A stretch of 64,000 nucleotides of DNA from Botryotinia globosa (GCA_014898425.1 RCSZ01000007.1:1798001-1862000), one strand, 5' to 3'. Numbered from the stretch's first letter, positions 48,141 through 60,660 are shown. Notes: generated by a model from the letters alone, not told the origin. Translations and numbers: made by a program.

Positions 48141-48981
48141 ATTTGATTGTTGCAAGGGAGGTAGACGTGATGAAAGTCTTTTTGAGTATGCGTTATTGTG
48201 ATAGATGAAATAGATCAAGTAGAATGAGCTTCCTCTGGATAGATGATGTATCCTTCTCAAGAAATAGAATTGAAAACGGCAATCAATATGATTTCAAGTG
48301 TGATTTCATTGGAAACTAGTCTTGAGGATGTTTCGTCATGGAATTGAGAATCGAGTTGTCGTAGGAGTAACATACATTATACTGTGCATTGACCCGAATT
48401 GAGAAGATATGTGATCAATAATTATTGGATACACATTAGAAATGAGAAGTATGAGAAATGAATTATTAATTGTCACGAGGAAAGAATTGCAGATGAAAAT
48501 CCCATAATCTGTAGGGAATCTGGGGATTTAAAGGTTCTAGGAAAAGATGGCTGCGCAAGCTAGTCGTTAGAGTGAAGCTAAACACGCTCGAGACACGGTA
48601 GTGGAAAAAGCTAATCTTTGGACTAACATCAGTTTCTGTGGGTACGAAAGAATAGAGAGAATCATAATAACTGGGACAATGATTCACGACTAGTAAATAA
48701 AAGCACCTGCAGTGCATGGCATAAGAAAATGGTAATCAACAGTAGGTAAATATCGAGATGCTGCCCAAAAGAATCAAAACGAGGGAATAACACCCACAGT
48801 ATGAAAGGAGAAAGTGAATTCCGGAAGCAAAGATAAGTTTGTATATATAAAATAAATCGCTGCACAAACATTTCTTGGTCATACCTCTGGATATCCGGAA
48901 AACAAACCCTGAGGCGTCTTCTATCTCTATAATATAAGTATTGCGTCTCTTGATAGACTTTCATCGTCTTTTCGCATATAG
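48141..48981. other. spacer between the 2EXR gene and the second C6 regulator
   Basis: This holds the 2EXR promoter and, on the right, the 3' UTR of the regulator. The frame 48662-48991 (minus) is hydrophobic and Leu/Phe-rich but sits directly after the stop of the regulator, so I regard it as chance. Confidence 0.45.
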
Positions 48982-50791
48982 TTAGGGCCACGAAATTCCG
49001 AGAGTAGGACTTCCGCCAAGCATTTCGAATAATTCTATATCTTCCATTTCATTGGGTAGACAACTGAACTCCTCCAGATTCGAGAGGTCGTCTCCATATG
49101 TGCATCGAGGAGGTTCTATTCTCTGGGGTTCAGAGATTTTCCATTCCCATTGCATTTTCTCGTTCAGGACAAGGTTCGCTAACTCACTCATCTGCATGAG
49201 TCTTTCTGAAACCGGGTATACTTCTCTAGGTTGGTAAATCAGTTTCTGTTCGAGTTTCCAGAAATCTCGTACGAGGTTGATAGTCGATGAGCTGTCCCAC
49301 ATCCCCTCCTTTCTTGGACACCGCAGTAGAAGTTCCAATGCTTGGTGACGAGTTATTTCATTGAGCGATTTAATGCAAGTGACTGATCAGGAAGTGGAAT
49401 CAGTATTAAGTTATAACTTTGTAGACTAGACAACTTACAATATAACGGAGCAACCAACCCCAAATCTGTTGAGAATGTGAATGCAGGTCTCCCAGCTTTA
49501 GCATCTTCCTCTGCAGCATCAATCAAAGATCTCGCAAGACTGACGATGACTTGGAACTCCGAATCAAACACTGCGAACTTTTTGGGTTCATTGATGAAGT
49601 CCTTGATCATTCGAGGATCGTCTGGGTCTAGTTCGGTAACTCTAGCCATAATATGCACAGTTGCATAATGTACTTTGCACAGTGCAGCACCCCTCAATTG
49701 TTTACTGTCAAAAGTATGACTGTGGCTTTTCATGAAGTTCTCAAATGAGACTCTCCAAGCGTCCAATTGCGTGCGAGATTTTACATATAAATCCATCGCC
49801 GATTTTGGTTGACAGGCGGAAGGAAGGTTGCCATCCCATAAGTAACCGCCTCGGAAAAGGCTATCAGATGCGTGAAGGAGACTTCTTCTTGCTGCATCCA
49901 GGTTTTTGAATTCTCTCGGTATAATATTTTCTCGAGTACTGATAGTTAATATTACTTTTGCGAAAGCCATACGTTCTGGAGTTTCTCTGGTGTCGATGTA
50001 AAGAATGGCTTGTATGCAAAGTCTCATGAACATAGGCACAATGTTTTCTTCTATCAGATCCTCGTCTTGAGACTTATTTTGTAATCGCAAATTCTGCAAA
50101 ATCTTTAAGCCACTCTGCAAATGCATCACTGCGCTCGAGAAATGACCGCGTAAAGAATCAAAACAAACGAAAAGAATACAAGACAATAAAGCTGTGAGAG
50201 GTTTCTGTTTGCCTGCCGCTAAAGACCGTCTAAGGTGCGAAATGGCCTTTGTATATTGACTTGTAGCGAACCCAAATCCTGATCTTGCAGCATCGCATTT
50301 CGTCGCAAGATCCAATCTTCGGTTCGAGAAATCCTCGTGGAGAGTTCCAAGCCCTATGATAGCATGCCGAAGAGATGGATCCACAGAGCTTGCTTGCAAT
50401 ATGAGATGATTCCAGAAAGAGGGATCAAAATAACCACTGAGCTCGGTCGCTGTATTGGAAACAAAGTATTGAAAACCTCGCCGTTCATTTACAGTACCAG
50501 GTAAAGATGTAGGGACTCGTTGGATGTCTGTCAATGTTTGTATTTCCGGGCTCAACCTCTTTAGGTCTGTGGAATACCCATCACATTTTCGTCCAGTGGA
50601 AACACATCGTTCACATGAAGGCTTGGCTTCATCGCACTTGACTCGACGTATCCTGGATTATATCAATTAGGATCATTCTTTGGCTGGAACAACATTTCAG
50701 ATTCATACTTGCAAGTTTGGCAGCCTGTCTTCACTTTGGGTCCACATCTCCTCGATCGGGGTATTATTTGATTAGGGGTTTCAATAGGCAT
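48982..50791 (-). CDS. Zn(II)2Cys6 transcription factor with DUF3468 (PF11951) domain
   Basis: Minus-strand exons 50791-50709, 50652-49439 and 49382-48982 join to 565 residues. The zinc cluster is TGCQTCKIRRVKCDEAKPSC then ERC..TGRKC (about residues 20-49), split by the 56-nt first intron inside the codon after TC. The DUF3468 region follows: GFQYFVSNTATELSGYF, FWNHLILQASSVDPSLRHAI, KAISHLRRSL and ALLSCILFVCFD. The second intron (56 nt) joins LVAPLY to FTCIKSLNEITRHQALELL and REGMWDSS-type sequence, a hallmark near the end of this family. The protein should be nuclear; its targets are unknown. No secondary-metabolite or transport cluster is adjacent. Confidence 0.9.
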
Positions 50792-51656
50792 TGTCTCTTC
50801 AAAACTTTCGAAAAATATCCGGGGAATCTGATCAAATTGTCAATGATGGTGGGAATGAACAAGCAACCTAAGTAGATACGATGCAACCTCTCACACGAAA
50901 GTAGAAAAGGCTTGGAATGGAAAGCTAAAAGTCCCTATGTCAATATATACATATATGGCACTGCCCACCTGGGCATTACATGAAAATCTTACATGCTCCC
51001 CTTTCTTGATACTCAGCCTTATGTGATGTGGAAGGTGCATGAGATAGTGCATATAGAATTCCACCAATCTGTAGGCATTCTTCTCTTGCCTGAGATATTG
51101 TAAATCAAGAAAGCCCTCGACACTGTGAAATTAATAAGTTAACTTGGAAATCCTCTTTGCTTTGCCTTCGGCGGCAGCCTCGCCTGAGCCACAAGGCTAA
51201 CATCGCAAAAGATGCGAGCGAACCAATGAAACATGATTATATAATATCTTACCAAATAAAGCTCCATTCTTCACCGCCTCAATTAAGCTCTGACGCCACA
51301 TTTGGCGTCGACTTTTATGTCAAAGAATGGGATTCATTCTACAAATTCTTACCTCAACTCGATGCTCCACGCGCTCCTCTTCTAACACAGTCAGATCTTA
51401 CAGATTGAGAGTAATTCAAGTCCTTGGCCGAACGGCGCAGAACCCCGAATTGATGACATTTAATGGTGTCCATGAAAGGTAAAGAAAGATATAAATGAAG
51501 AAGGCTCAGCTCTGATCTTACACTCGTGCACTTACAGATCTCTCTACGGGCCATAATATTGATTGCTTTCGTTTCTTTAAGAATGAGAGCCAAAAAGAGA
51601 AAACCAACGAGTACGAAAAATCATAGGTCAAAAATGCAAAACTTAAATTTCGACCC
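50792..51656. other. intergenic region left of the tRNA
   Basis: This is the promoter of the C6 regulator (CT-poor, AT-rich) and the tRNA's downstream side. Poly-T on the tRNA strand near 51630-51640 could end Pol III transcription. The small frame at 51157-51408 (plus) is not supported. Confidence 0.45.
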
Positions 51657-51753
51657 CGACACCTGAGTGATTCGAACACTCGCTCCCGAAGGAAATGCCT
51701 GACTCTGTTCGTACAGTAGCAGGGCATCGCGTTAACCACTCCGCCAAAGTGCC
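51657..51753 (-). tRNA. tRNA-Ser(GCU) with a 16-nt intron
   Basis: The 97-nt minus-strand gene folds as a class II tRNA. The acceptor stem pairs GGCACTT with AGGTGTC (two G-U pairs), with discriminator G. The D arm is GCG...CGC with GAGTGGTTAA in the loop. The anticodon stem is ATGCC/GGCAT, the anticodon GCT at positions 34-36 (51720-51718), followed by A37. A 16-nt intron (51716-51701) sits at the canonical 37/38 position. The long variable arm is TCCTTCGGGA, as serine tRNAs require, and the T arm is GAGTG-TTCGAAT-CACTC. It decodes AGC/AGU. Confidence 0.95.
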
Positions 51754-53474
51754 TATTTGTTGTACCTTGTCCCGCTCAAGTATCTATAAGTTGTAGGCAA
51801 AAGACAGTGGGGATCTGGGGATATCAAGTTTGGTTGAGCGGGTGTGGTGGAGCTGGCAAGAACCCGCATGGATCCACATAGCGCGACTACATGCACATAG
51901 GATTTCCATCCCTCAAAATCATTGGCAAGCGTTATGATAGCTTCAAGGTTCAGGCCCAACAGCTCCAAAAACGTTCAGAGGATCTGGTTTATCTCATCTT
52001 GTATATGAGCCTCAACCTGCGACGTGCAACAAATCGTTGAGGGCATGTAGCTTTGATCAAGTGATGATCAGCCTCCTCCAATCCTTCACCATACAAGAAC
52101 CCACGGCTACCTTATTGATCCAGCAGATTTAGCATTGAATGGATTCTGTTCAAGGTCATCGGCAGGATGCACTGAGTAGCAGCTGGACTCACATTTACCA
52201 CATCGCCGTGGGTCCAACTCTCGATTATTTGGTTGGGGACATCTTGATAACAGACAGGTACCATGGCGATTGAGCATGACATGGATCTGATCATGGCTTT
52301 TTGTACTCGCAATAACCAAGTTGGTCTATAGCATAAATATAATGTATTTGATTTCATACGTATTATGACTTGTTCTAAAGTCAGAGACCTTACTCTGTGC
52401 TACCTGCAATCATTGAAACCTTACCCCCTATTACCTCCCCCTTTCTCTCCTGGGCCCTGCAAGAAACTACTAAATTCTGTCAGTCATTCAGTCCTCATCA
52501 TCTCTCCTTGGCGAAAGAAGAAGGAAATTGATTATGTGATTGACTTTCAATGCAAAATACTATGATCTGAGGTCAATCTGACGCCATCACGGGAATTTCT
52601 GATTTACCTTTTGCCTTCCCTACCCTCCTCTGCAACTTCTCATGATCAGCTTGATACCTACCTAATCCTGCCGATTTTCTTCTTTTCTCTCCTCACTACG
52701 GGGGTGAGAATTCCTTCCTTCCCTAATCAAGGAGAGGAAAGGAGTTTGACTACTCTGGACCTTGCTTGCAGATACATCATGTGTGGGTAGGTAGCTCTCA
52801 AACGTCAAAGACAAAAGTTTGGTAGGGAAAGCTTCTGGCGAAGACATCTCCTCATCATTAACAGACATTGAATTCGTTATTCTAGAAAGCCAACTGCCTC
52901 CCGATGGCCATTTGAATTTCATGAAACCACGTGCGTCTACGGAGAAGCCGTGATGACTGAATTTACTGAACGTTCTTATTGCGCGTTTAATTCATGCAAG
53001 TTAACTATCGTCAGCTAATTCTTTGTCATCAGTGTCTCTTGGCTCTCACAGAGGCGCCGCTGAGACGGTGGCCTGGATGGCTGGGCTGGAATGGCTAGCA
53101 TGGCTGGCTTCTCATGTAACCCCCTTTGTGACTTTGTTATTGGGGAATCCTATCTAATGGTCTCAAAGCAACAAAACTTGGGTAATAGAGCTATTCAAAC
53201 CAATAGCAAATATGGTCAATAATAAGTTCACGTGTTCAGAATCACATTTGAAGCTGTTGATAAAAAGTTATAGGTATATGATTTTAACCATATCATAGTC
53301 AAATCCAATAATCAATACGTTGAACTAGAGCCTATATCGGGTTACCCTTGTTGAATAGAAAACCCCGAGGATAAAAGGTCATGAAACGAAAAACCAAAGA
53401 CTGGCAAGATGGAAACCAAGAATCGCTGCAGACACGCCAAGCAAAATCTCCAGATCCAGTTACAACATCAGAGC
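51754..53474. other. 1.7-kb region without a convincing gene
   Basis: There are short frames only; the best is an 86-codon minus-strand ORF from an ATG at 52922 (to 52662), with no recognisable domain. A GGCTGG/ATGGCT-rich stretch lies near 53072-53110. The right part is 3' flank of the pore-former homologue. Confidence 0.4.
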
Positions 53475-55011
53475 TTACTGCTTCACTCCACGCACATATC
53501 CTGGAAGGTCCGTTGTTTTTATGGATGTACTTGCAGAGGATGCCAGACTACCCGTCAAGGTAAGTGTCACGTCCTCAACGCGCTTGTACCAACCATTATT
53601 ATCTTGATCGGCTTTGCCGCCGCTGACTGGATCGACATACCAGCGTTGTGCCGTAGTGCGATATTCCGCGGCAGGAAGTTGTCCAATGATCACTAGTAGC
53701 GTAGCTACATAGCTTGTTCGTGGTGGCGCTGTAACAACTTGTTCGATAGACAAATCAATCGTCTTGGTTTCGCTTCTGGTATTGGTTTCGGTGTGCGTGT
53801 AGGAGTAACTGACGGACATAGACCACTGGAAAATCGCCAGGTCAGTAATAGCTTACAATGAATAGGAGACAATGCGTGAGAGCGCATGCCTCGGGCGGCC
53901 ATTGACAGACAACGGATCAGGATATAGAACATTTGAAGTATTAGAAGTGGAAGGAAGAACTCACCTGCGTCTCAGACTCAGCAATGCCTTCAGCTCCCTC
54001 ACTAAACGTTTGACTGAATGTCGAGGAAACCCCGGTCACATGCTGGTCTGAAGTCTGCACTGTCACAGTCTGGGAAGTCGAATTCGTAATGGCTACAGTG
54101 ACATTTTGGCTTGCATCGCTGTCGTTAATGCCAGTGTTGTTACTGGTAAGGCCAGATGTATTCGATGCACTCCCTGTCGTGATTTTGAGAGGCTCAATGA
54201 TTTCCTTGACCGGGTTGATACTGTTCCATTTGAACGAGGTTATACAATCATTCATGAAAAATTCTGGTAGGTTCGCACACTCCTTAGTGCTGCCCCAGCC
54301 TTTAATGTTGGCGAATTGCGCATAACCGGCATACTGGGGAGTGTCATCGCCGTCGTATAATATCGCCGTCTGCCGATCTTGCAGTGTTTTCCAGCGCACA
54401 GAACTGGTACTATCCTGTAACTGCCATTCTTTGATATTGTGGCACACTCCTGGTTGCCATTCACTTAGGAAGATCGTTGACCGTCTGCCTGTGAAGTTGA
54501 TAGCGTCGAAGAGCTCAATCGCGCCCATATTGAGATCAACTTTCCGCCAGAAGAACATCGATACACTATCGTTAAAACCGAGGGGTATCAATGAAAATGC
54601 TTCAGTCTTCCCAGTGCCAACTAGGTCAACACAGGTTCCGCAATTGCTCAGGTCGGCGATATTTCCATTACTGTTTATGAGTGCGTCCTGCAAGGTCATC
54701 ACACTTCCAACCGGGAGATTATATACGACCTGGGAGGTCGTATCATACTGAGAGGCTGGTACTATATGACGCTGGTTCGGCACCCAGTCTTGGATAAGGA
54801 GGTCTGTTTTGTAACTGTTGAAATCGCCTACGAACAGCGATACTGTCCCGCTAGCTACCTCATAGGGGACTGCTAAAGGATCTGGCTTTGTAAGAAGCTC
54901 GACTAATTCTTCTGGGGTTGCTAACTTGACCGTATTTGCTGAGTCCGTTGGTTTGACAGGAAGCTTACTGGTAAATAGGTCAGCTGACGGTGGAGTGTAC
55001 CGAGATGCCAT
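53475..55011 (-). CDS. aerolysin-like beta-pore-former homologue with beta/gamma-crystallin-like domain
   Basis: Minus-strand exons 55011-53965 and 53825-53475 (139-nt intron, donor GTGAGT, acceptor TTCCAG) close to 465 residues. There is no signal peptide and no membrane span. After about 160 residues containing SLFVGDFNSYKTDLL comes a crystallin-like segment: IELFDAINFTGRRSTIFLSE, then CHNIKEW and FMNDCITSFKW (about residues 165-260). The last 200 residues are Ser/Thr-rich with alternating polar/hydrophobic strands, resembling the amphipathic pre-stem of aerolysin/ETX-MTX2 proteins and ending in an Ig-like beta region. The intron falls inside that stretch. In such proteins the stem forms a membrane pore; whether this one does is unknown. 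Fungal members may serve defence or competition. Both exons are intact. The start is the ATG at 55011; the TTG five codons earlier is not used. It is the last gene before the AT-rich block. Confidence 0.7.
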
Positions 55012-55554
55012 TCTTGAAGAGGCCAAGGAGGATTTGAGTGAGGTTCAAAATAAGCAGTGTTGATGATGGAATAGATAGGTTGTGATTTTATGAGCGATAG
55101 AGCTTTTTATACACAATACCTCAGTGGTTCACTTTCGGACCTATAAAGCACGACTTGAGGGAATTTGGCTGATACACAAAATATGTGACACGTACTTCCT
55201 TAGATTGCCATCGAAGTGCTCACCAGACATTCAATAATCTCGAAGGCTAGGAAGCTATGTGCATATACAACTGAGGGGTACAAATGTAGCTGAGTACAGA
55301 AGGAGACTTAAGGTGGTTCGGCTGAGGGGATCTAAGGAAGAGGGGCTTAGGCTGAAAGCGTTGGCAGATACTGCTTGAGTAGCGAGGGAAAACGAGATCT
55401 ACGCTTTTGTATAATAATTGTAAACCCCTACGAATTCGTAGACTTCAAACTCTTTTCCCTCGACGGCTAGGACTAATATAATATATGTAAATTCTAATTC
55501 TAATTCTAATTCCAATTCTAATTCTTAAAAGCCCCCCCTACTTAATCCGAAAAA
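55012..55554. other. transition from gene-rich to AT-rich DNA
   Basis: The first 300 bp are the promoter of the preceding gene. From about 55480 the base composition shifts to A/T. A hexanucleotide run of TTCTAA (55491-55526) marks the border. Confidence 0.5.
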
Positions 55555-56096
55555 AATAAGTTTCAATTAATTAAAAGTTTAATTTATTACTTATAACTAA
55601 TCAGAAGGAGTTTTAGGAATATATAAATAACAAAAATAGTCTAATTATAAAAATAAAAATAAAATAAAATTATTCTATTGAATTAATTATAGTATAAATA
55701 TTTGAAAAAGATTTATACTATACTTTCAGTGATTTTATTGAAGATTTATTAAAGATTTTTTTAAGATTTTAAGATTTTAAAGTTAAATGAGAAAGTTATA
55801 GAGATTGATTTTTGTTGTTTTTGATATAAAAAGCAGTCGAGATTATAAGTGATCGATAAGTAGAGATTAACAACGCCCTCCCACACCGGACTATCTACTT
55901 CTTTCTTTTCCGATCGATTTCTCAATTCGTTTAAGGTTGTATACTAGATTGAAATGATTTTCATAATTTTTCTCTCGTACTTGACTGAAACAACTAATAA
56001 GCTTCAATGAATCAAAAGTTTCACAAATTATTTATAACCTATCAGAAAAGGGTTTGAATATACCAAATAAAAAAAATGCTTTAGTTATAGAAATAT
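55555..56096 (+). repeat. pair of diverged ~100-bp direct repeats
   Basis: The segment 55555-55655 (AATAAGTTTCAATTAATTAA onward) and the segment 55996-56096 (AATAAGCTTCAATGAATCAA onward) align over about 100 bp with many C-to-T and G-to-A type differences, 441 bp apart. They flank a sequence whose minus strand starts TGTGGGAGGGCG at 55885, like the head of an LTR. They are probably remains of repeated elements damaged by RIP. Confidence 0.45.
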
Positions 56097-56243
56097 AGTT
56101 ATGTAATATATAGAGTATAGCTTGATCTTGTTGACTTTTACGAATTCATTATATTAGTTATAATCTAATCTAATCTTTCTAATAGATATAAAATTAAGAA
56201 TTTTTATCAAGCTTGTCTCGCTTATTCTACTACAATCTACTGT

Positions 56244-56573
56244 ATATAGAATTTAGTTATATCGAAATAAAAATTTTGATCAATAAAATCTGATATAAAC
56301 AAGATTCCGATATAAAAATTAATAGTCGAGTACTATTACTAATATATATATTCGATTTCAGCTTCAAACCCTAAAATTTTCGGAAAATATTATGTGATAT
56401 CAGCTAATTAAGATTACTTATACATAAAAAAGCTTATTCAGCTAAATCTATTATTAAAACTTATATCGGATTCGTGAAAAATCAATTCGGTATTTCGACT
56501 TTATCTAAAAATCCGGTATCGCTATATAAAAAGTGATCAAATCAGGAAAAGTTTCCGGTATATCCCAGTCCGG
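56244..56573. mobile_element. pogo-like MITE, copy 2, RIP-damaged and cut on the right
   Basis: It aligns in order with the copy at 24913: a decayed left TIR (TAGAATTTAGTTATATCG), AAGATTCCG, AAAGCTTATTCAGCTAAAT, TCAATTCGGTATT, AAAATCCGGTAT and AAGTGATCAAATCAGGAAA. Differences are mostly C-to-T or G-to-A. The right TIR is missing: the element stops at AGTCCGG and TGTGAGGGCG begins, where the retrotransposon has entered. Confidence 0.7.
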
Positions 56574-56700
56574 TGTGAGGGCGCACAGACCCTCTCTGCA
56601 CGTGACCGGTTATACTAGCCATTTTAGCTAGTCCTTTCAAATATAAGTTGGAAGCCTCGCTTCCAACTTCCTCTTAGATCTTTATCAATAACTAAATCAT
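56574..56700 (+). repeat. LTR head with two hairpins, little mutated
   Basis: This stretch keeps a normal base composition. It contains a perfect 10-bp stem with a 3-nt loop (56646-56668, AGTTGGAAGC against GCTTCCAACT) and a second hairpin, ACTAGC against GCTAGT (56614-56632). The TG start and the position suit an LTR. Its right end cannot be set. Confidence 0.5.
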
Positions 56701-59469
56701 TAAAACAACTCCTTTTCAATTTATAATCTTTATAGAATTATTAATTATTTTTTGAATTAGATAGAAGTTGTTTGTATACAAAATATATATAAAATAGATC
56801 TAAATTATTTCTAAAGAAAAATTATAATAATCTATAATACTATTTAAACAAATTTTAAATCATTTGTAAGTTTTATACAACAAGATTAAATTAACAAAAA
56901 AATGGTTATTAGGAATATAAGATTGTAAGAGTTAATAAAATTAGAAGTGTTATTCAATCTATTATTCTTTAAACAAAATAAAACTTTTTAATCAAAATAA
57001 ATAATAATCGAAAAAGTATATACAAAAGAAGCTATTAGATAAGGAAAACAATTAGAAATAAATACAAATCAAAATAAAAAAGGAATAAACTATCCGAATC
57101 TTCGAATTTGATTCAAGGAAATAGTTATTATAAATCTTTAAAAAACAAACTATTCAAACCTTCGAATTCAATTTGAAGAAAAAGCTAATATAAGTTTTCA
57201 AAGAGAAAATCAAATAAAAAGTTTTTTATTATTCGAAATAAACAAATTTGAAATTTTTATTTTAATATACTTTTATTTATTAATTATTATTAATTGTTAT
57301 TATTAAATTAATTTATAAGAAGATATGAATAATCAAGCTGCTATAAGACAAAGGGATTCCTTGTTTTATTCAAATATATTGAAAGAATTATAAAAGATTA
57401 TAATCTAATAAAAAAGATAATTGGAGATATAAATTGAGAAGAATAGAGAAAGAGAAGTAAGAATAATAATAATGGAATGTTAATTAGTAATATCTATATA
57501 TAATATTTCAATTAATAATATTGTAAAATCTAATAATTTACAATTCTTTGTAAATAAAAGAATCTTTATAGATATTAGATTAAATAAATTATTATTATTA
57601 AATATCCGAAATATATTAATTATTATTGGTATTAATACTTTATTTATATTATTTATAGAATTCTTTTAGAATAAATCTAGGATCAAAGTATTTTTATTTT
57701 TTGAAAAAGGGAAAATTAATATTAGATTATAGATTATAAAGTTAGAAAACTATTTTGTATTAAAAAATATTTCTAATGTTATACAATAAGTAATATTAAT
57801 AAGAAATTATATTGATAAAGGTATTAAAAAGTGAATTATATTAATACAACTATATAATAATCCTTTAATTATTGTAAAATTCGAGAATTGGAATTTCTTA
57901 AAAGATTAATTATTCAATCAATATAATTCTATCGATATAGATTTAGAAATCAATTTTTAAATAATAAAAACTATTATATTCGAAAAACAAATGATATAAG
58001 ATTTTAACAACTATTTCGAATCAATCCTTCAAAATGTTTTGTAGATATATAAAAATCAAACAGTGGTTATATATTATTCTATAAAATTAATTAAATTTAT
58101 TCTTTTATATATTTATATAAATTATAATAGAATATTACCTATAATATTTAAAGGATTGAAAATAGTAATATAAAATATAAAGAATTTCCTATATATATAA
58201 AAACGATTGTTTTCAATCAATAATAAGCAAATAAGATTTGAAAAAAAAAGAAAATCAAATAAGAATATATAATACAATATTTTCAATTCAATTAAATCTA
58301 ATAATAATTTATATAAAAAAAAAAGAAAAAAGATAAGATTTCTTAAAATCTCAATAGAATAAAAAAAAAGATATAAAGAAAACAAAATATATTTCAAATA
58401 CAAAGAAATAAATTATTGGGCTAGTAATTATAAGAATTAGTCAATTAATAAAAAAGAAAATAAATAATTGAAAAACAATAGCTCTTTTCAATAATAGAAG
58501 TGTTGGAATAAAAAAGAGATAATCACTTTAAAGAAAATTATATTAAGCTAAAAAAAAACCTAGGAAAGTTTTTAATTGTTATTATAAAAAAGGATAAGAA
58601 TTTATATAATTATTAATTATTAAATCTAATATAAAAAACAATAATCTAATATTAAATACTCAGTGTTATACAATCAATATATTCAAATCAAACTGAAAAG
58701 ATATTATTAACATTAGCTCTAATACAAAAAAGGGAATTACAATAATTAATAATATTAGAATTATATAATATAAAATTATCAATAGAAATAAAAAATCAAT
58801 TATATCAATATTATAATTATAAAAATATTATAGATTTTTTTCAATTGTTGAATATAAAAGATTTTTTTCAAATAACAATTATTATTTATCTAAATAAAAA
58901 CAAAAACAAAATATTATTTATAATAATTATTAATTTTATTATAATAATGAATTTTATTTTTTTAAAAATAGTAAAATAAATCTAATATAAAAAGTTAAAT
59001 ATATACTATCCATCAATCAAAAATATAAACAAAAACATTTTAGAATTAGTATTTATTTTAATTTACAAGAAAATTAATTTCGAATATTTATTAATTAAAA
59101 ACAATATATTATCAAAATTCAGAATTATACCATTAAAAATAAGCGATATTATACTCGGATTTCTATAACTTCAATAATATAATTCGAAAATAAATTGAAA
59201 ATTAAATAAAATATCTAATAATAACAATTTAGAATTATAAACTATATTAGATATACTTGATTTTTTGAATCTTATATATAATACAATTAAGAAAATAGAG
59301 ATTATATCAAAAAAAATACAATTGTAGTGATACTATTATTCCTAATACTTATAGATAATAATAGAATAGATTATACAATTACTTAGAAAATATTTAGAAA
59401 AATTCTAGATATATATTTGAAATACTTTTTATTATTCAATAAAAAAAAAGCAGAAAAATTATTATTTTA

Positions 59470-60100
59470 TAAATCCAAAATTGATTATAAAATCGTTTTT
59501 TGAAAAGATTATTAATCAAAATTTGAATTGTTATATAATCTATCCAAATATAAACTTGAAATACTTAAAAAATATATTACAAAAATATTTGTATTAGAAT
59601 TTATAAAATTATCAAAATCAAAAATAGAAATACTGCTTTTGTTTATATATAAAAAAGATATTAAGAAATTATATTTATATATAGATTTTAAAAATATAAA
59701 TAACAATATAATATTAAATTAATATTTTATTCTATTTATCTTGAAAATACTAAATCACTTTGGAAAAGCAAAGATATTTATAAAATTTAATCTATATAGA
59801 ATCTATAATTTAATAAGAATTTATTTAAATAATAAATAGAAAACAGTCTTTTATATATATTTTGGATTATTTGAATATTTAATATTATTATTCGATTTAT
59901 ATAATACTTCAATTATTTTCTAAGTATATATCAATTAATATCTATAAGAATTTGTTAATAAATTGGTTATTATATATTTAAATAATATTTTAATTTATTC
60001 GAAAAATAAAGAAGATTATAAGTTTTATATAAAACAAATCTTGAAAAAACTATTAAAATAAAGATTATTTTATAAATTCGAAAAATATCAATTTAATATA
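59470..60100 (+). pseudogene. reverse transcriptase relic (Ty3/Gypsy)
   Basis: One open piece (59528-59722) corresponds to the Gypsy RT start: LYNLSKYKLEILKKYI, FIKLSKS and LLFIYKKDIKKLYLYIDFKN stand where family members have a PLS..EL, GFI.PS.SP and FV.KKDG.LR.C.DYR pattern. The next piece contains HFGKAKIFIKFNL and FGLFEYLILLFDLYN. The catalytic Tyr-x-Asp-Asp box is at 59975-59986 and reads Tyr-Leu-Asn-Asn, both Asp codons changed to AAT. In-frame stops stand where Gln or Trp is expected. It cannot be active. Confidence 0.8.
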
Positions 60101-60339
60101 AAAAAAAAAATTCCTAAATTATATTATTTCAAATAAAAAAATCGCTATAAATCAAATTAAAATTGATTTAATTATAAAATAACTAATATTAAAATCAATA
60201 CAAAAAATATTATTATTTTTAAAGTTTTATAATTTCTATAAATAGTTTATATTTAGTTATAATAATATTATATTATTAATAATAAATAGTACAAAAAAAA
60301 AAAAGTTTGAATAAATTAAAAATTATAAAAAAGCTTTTA

Positions 60340-60660
60340 ATATATTTAAAACCGTTTTTATCAAGATTTTATTATTATATTATTTTATTGTAATATTAAT
60401 CTATTTTTTAAAAACAAATATATTTATTAAAATATTATATAAAATATTATTATAAATCCAAAAAGATATATATAAATATTTGATTGTATTTTATTTTCGA
60501 AAACTAATACTAATAAAAATAAACTATATAATATTCAATTAAAAATTACTTACAATAATAAAATCTATTAAATATTAGTATTATTTTTTGAAAGAAGTTT
60601 AATATCAAGTAATCATTATTTCCAATTATAATAATTTAAAGTATTTTATAATTTTCAGAA
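60340..60660 (+). pseudogene. RNase H relic of the same element
   Basis: The frame reads YLIVFYFRKLILIKINYIIF, a stop, KLLTIIKSIKY, a stop, then YYFLKEV and NYNNLKYF. The order matches the Gypsy RNase H pattern (AFYSRKL..AE.NY...DKELLAI, then TDHKNL.YF), with the Asp of the last box changed to Asn. It is broken by several stops. Confidence 0.75.

Noticed and set aside
48662..48991. 109-codon minus-strand ORF
   Set aside because: It starts inside the last codons of the C6 regulator and continues into its 3' UTR. No family features.
52662..52922. 86-codon minus-strand ORF with a true ATG
   Set aside because: It is possible as a small protein but has no domain, promoter sign or neighbour supporting it, so it is only mentioned in the intergenic entry.
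58122..58403. 93-codon Leu/Phe/Ile/Tyr-rich ORF
   Set aside because: It is a product of A/T-only DNA inside the retrotransposon remains, antisense to its reading direction.
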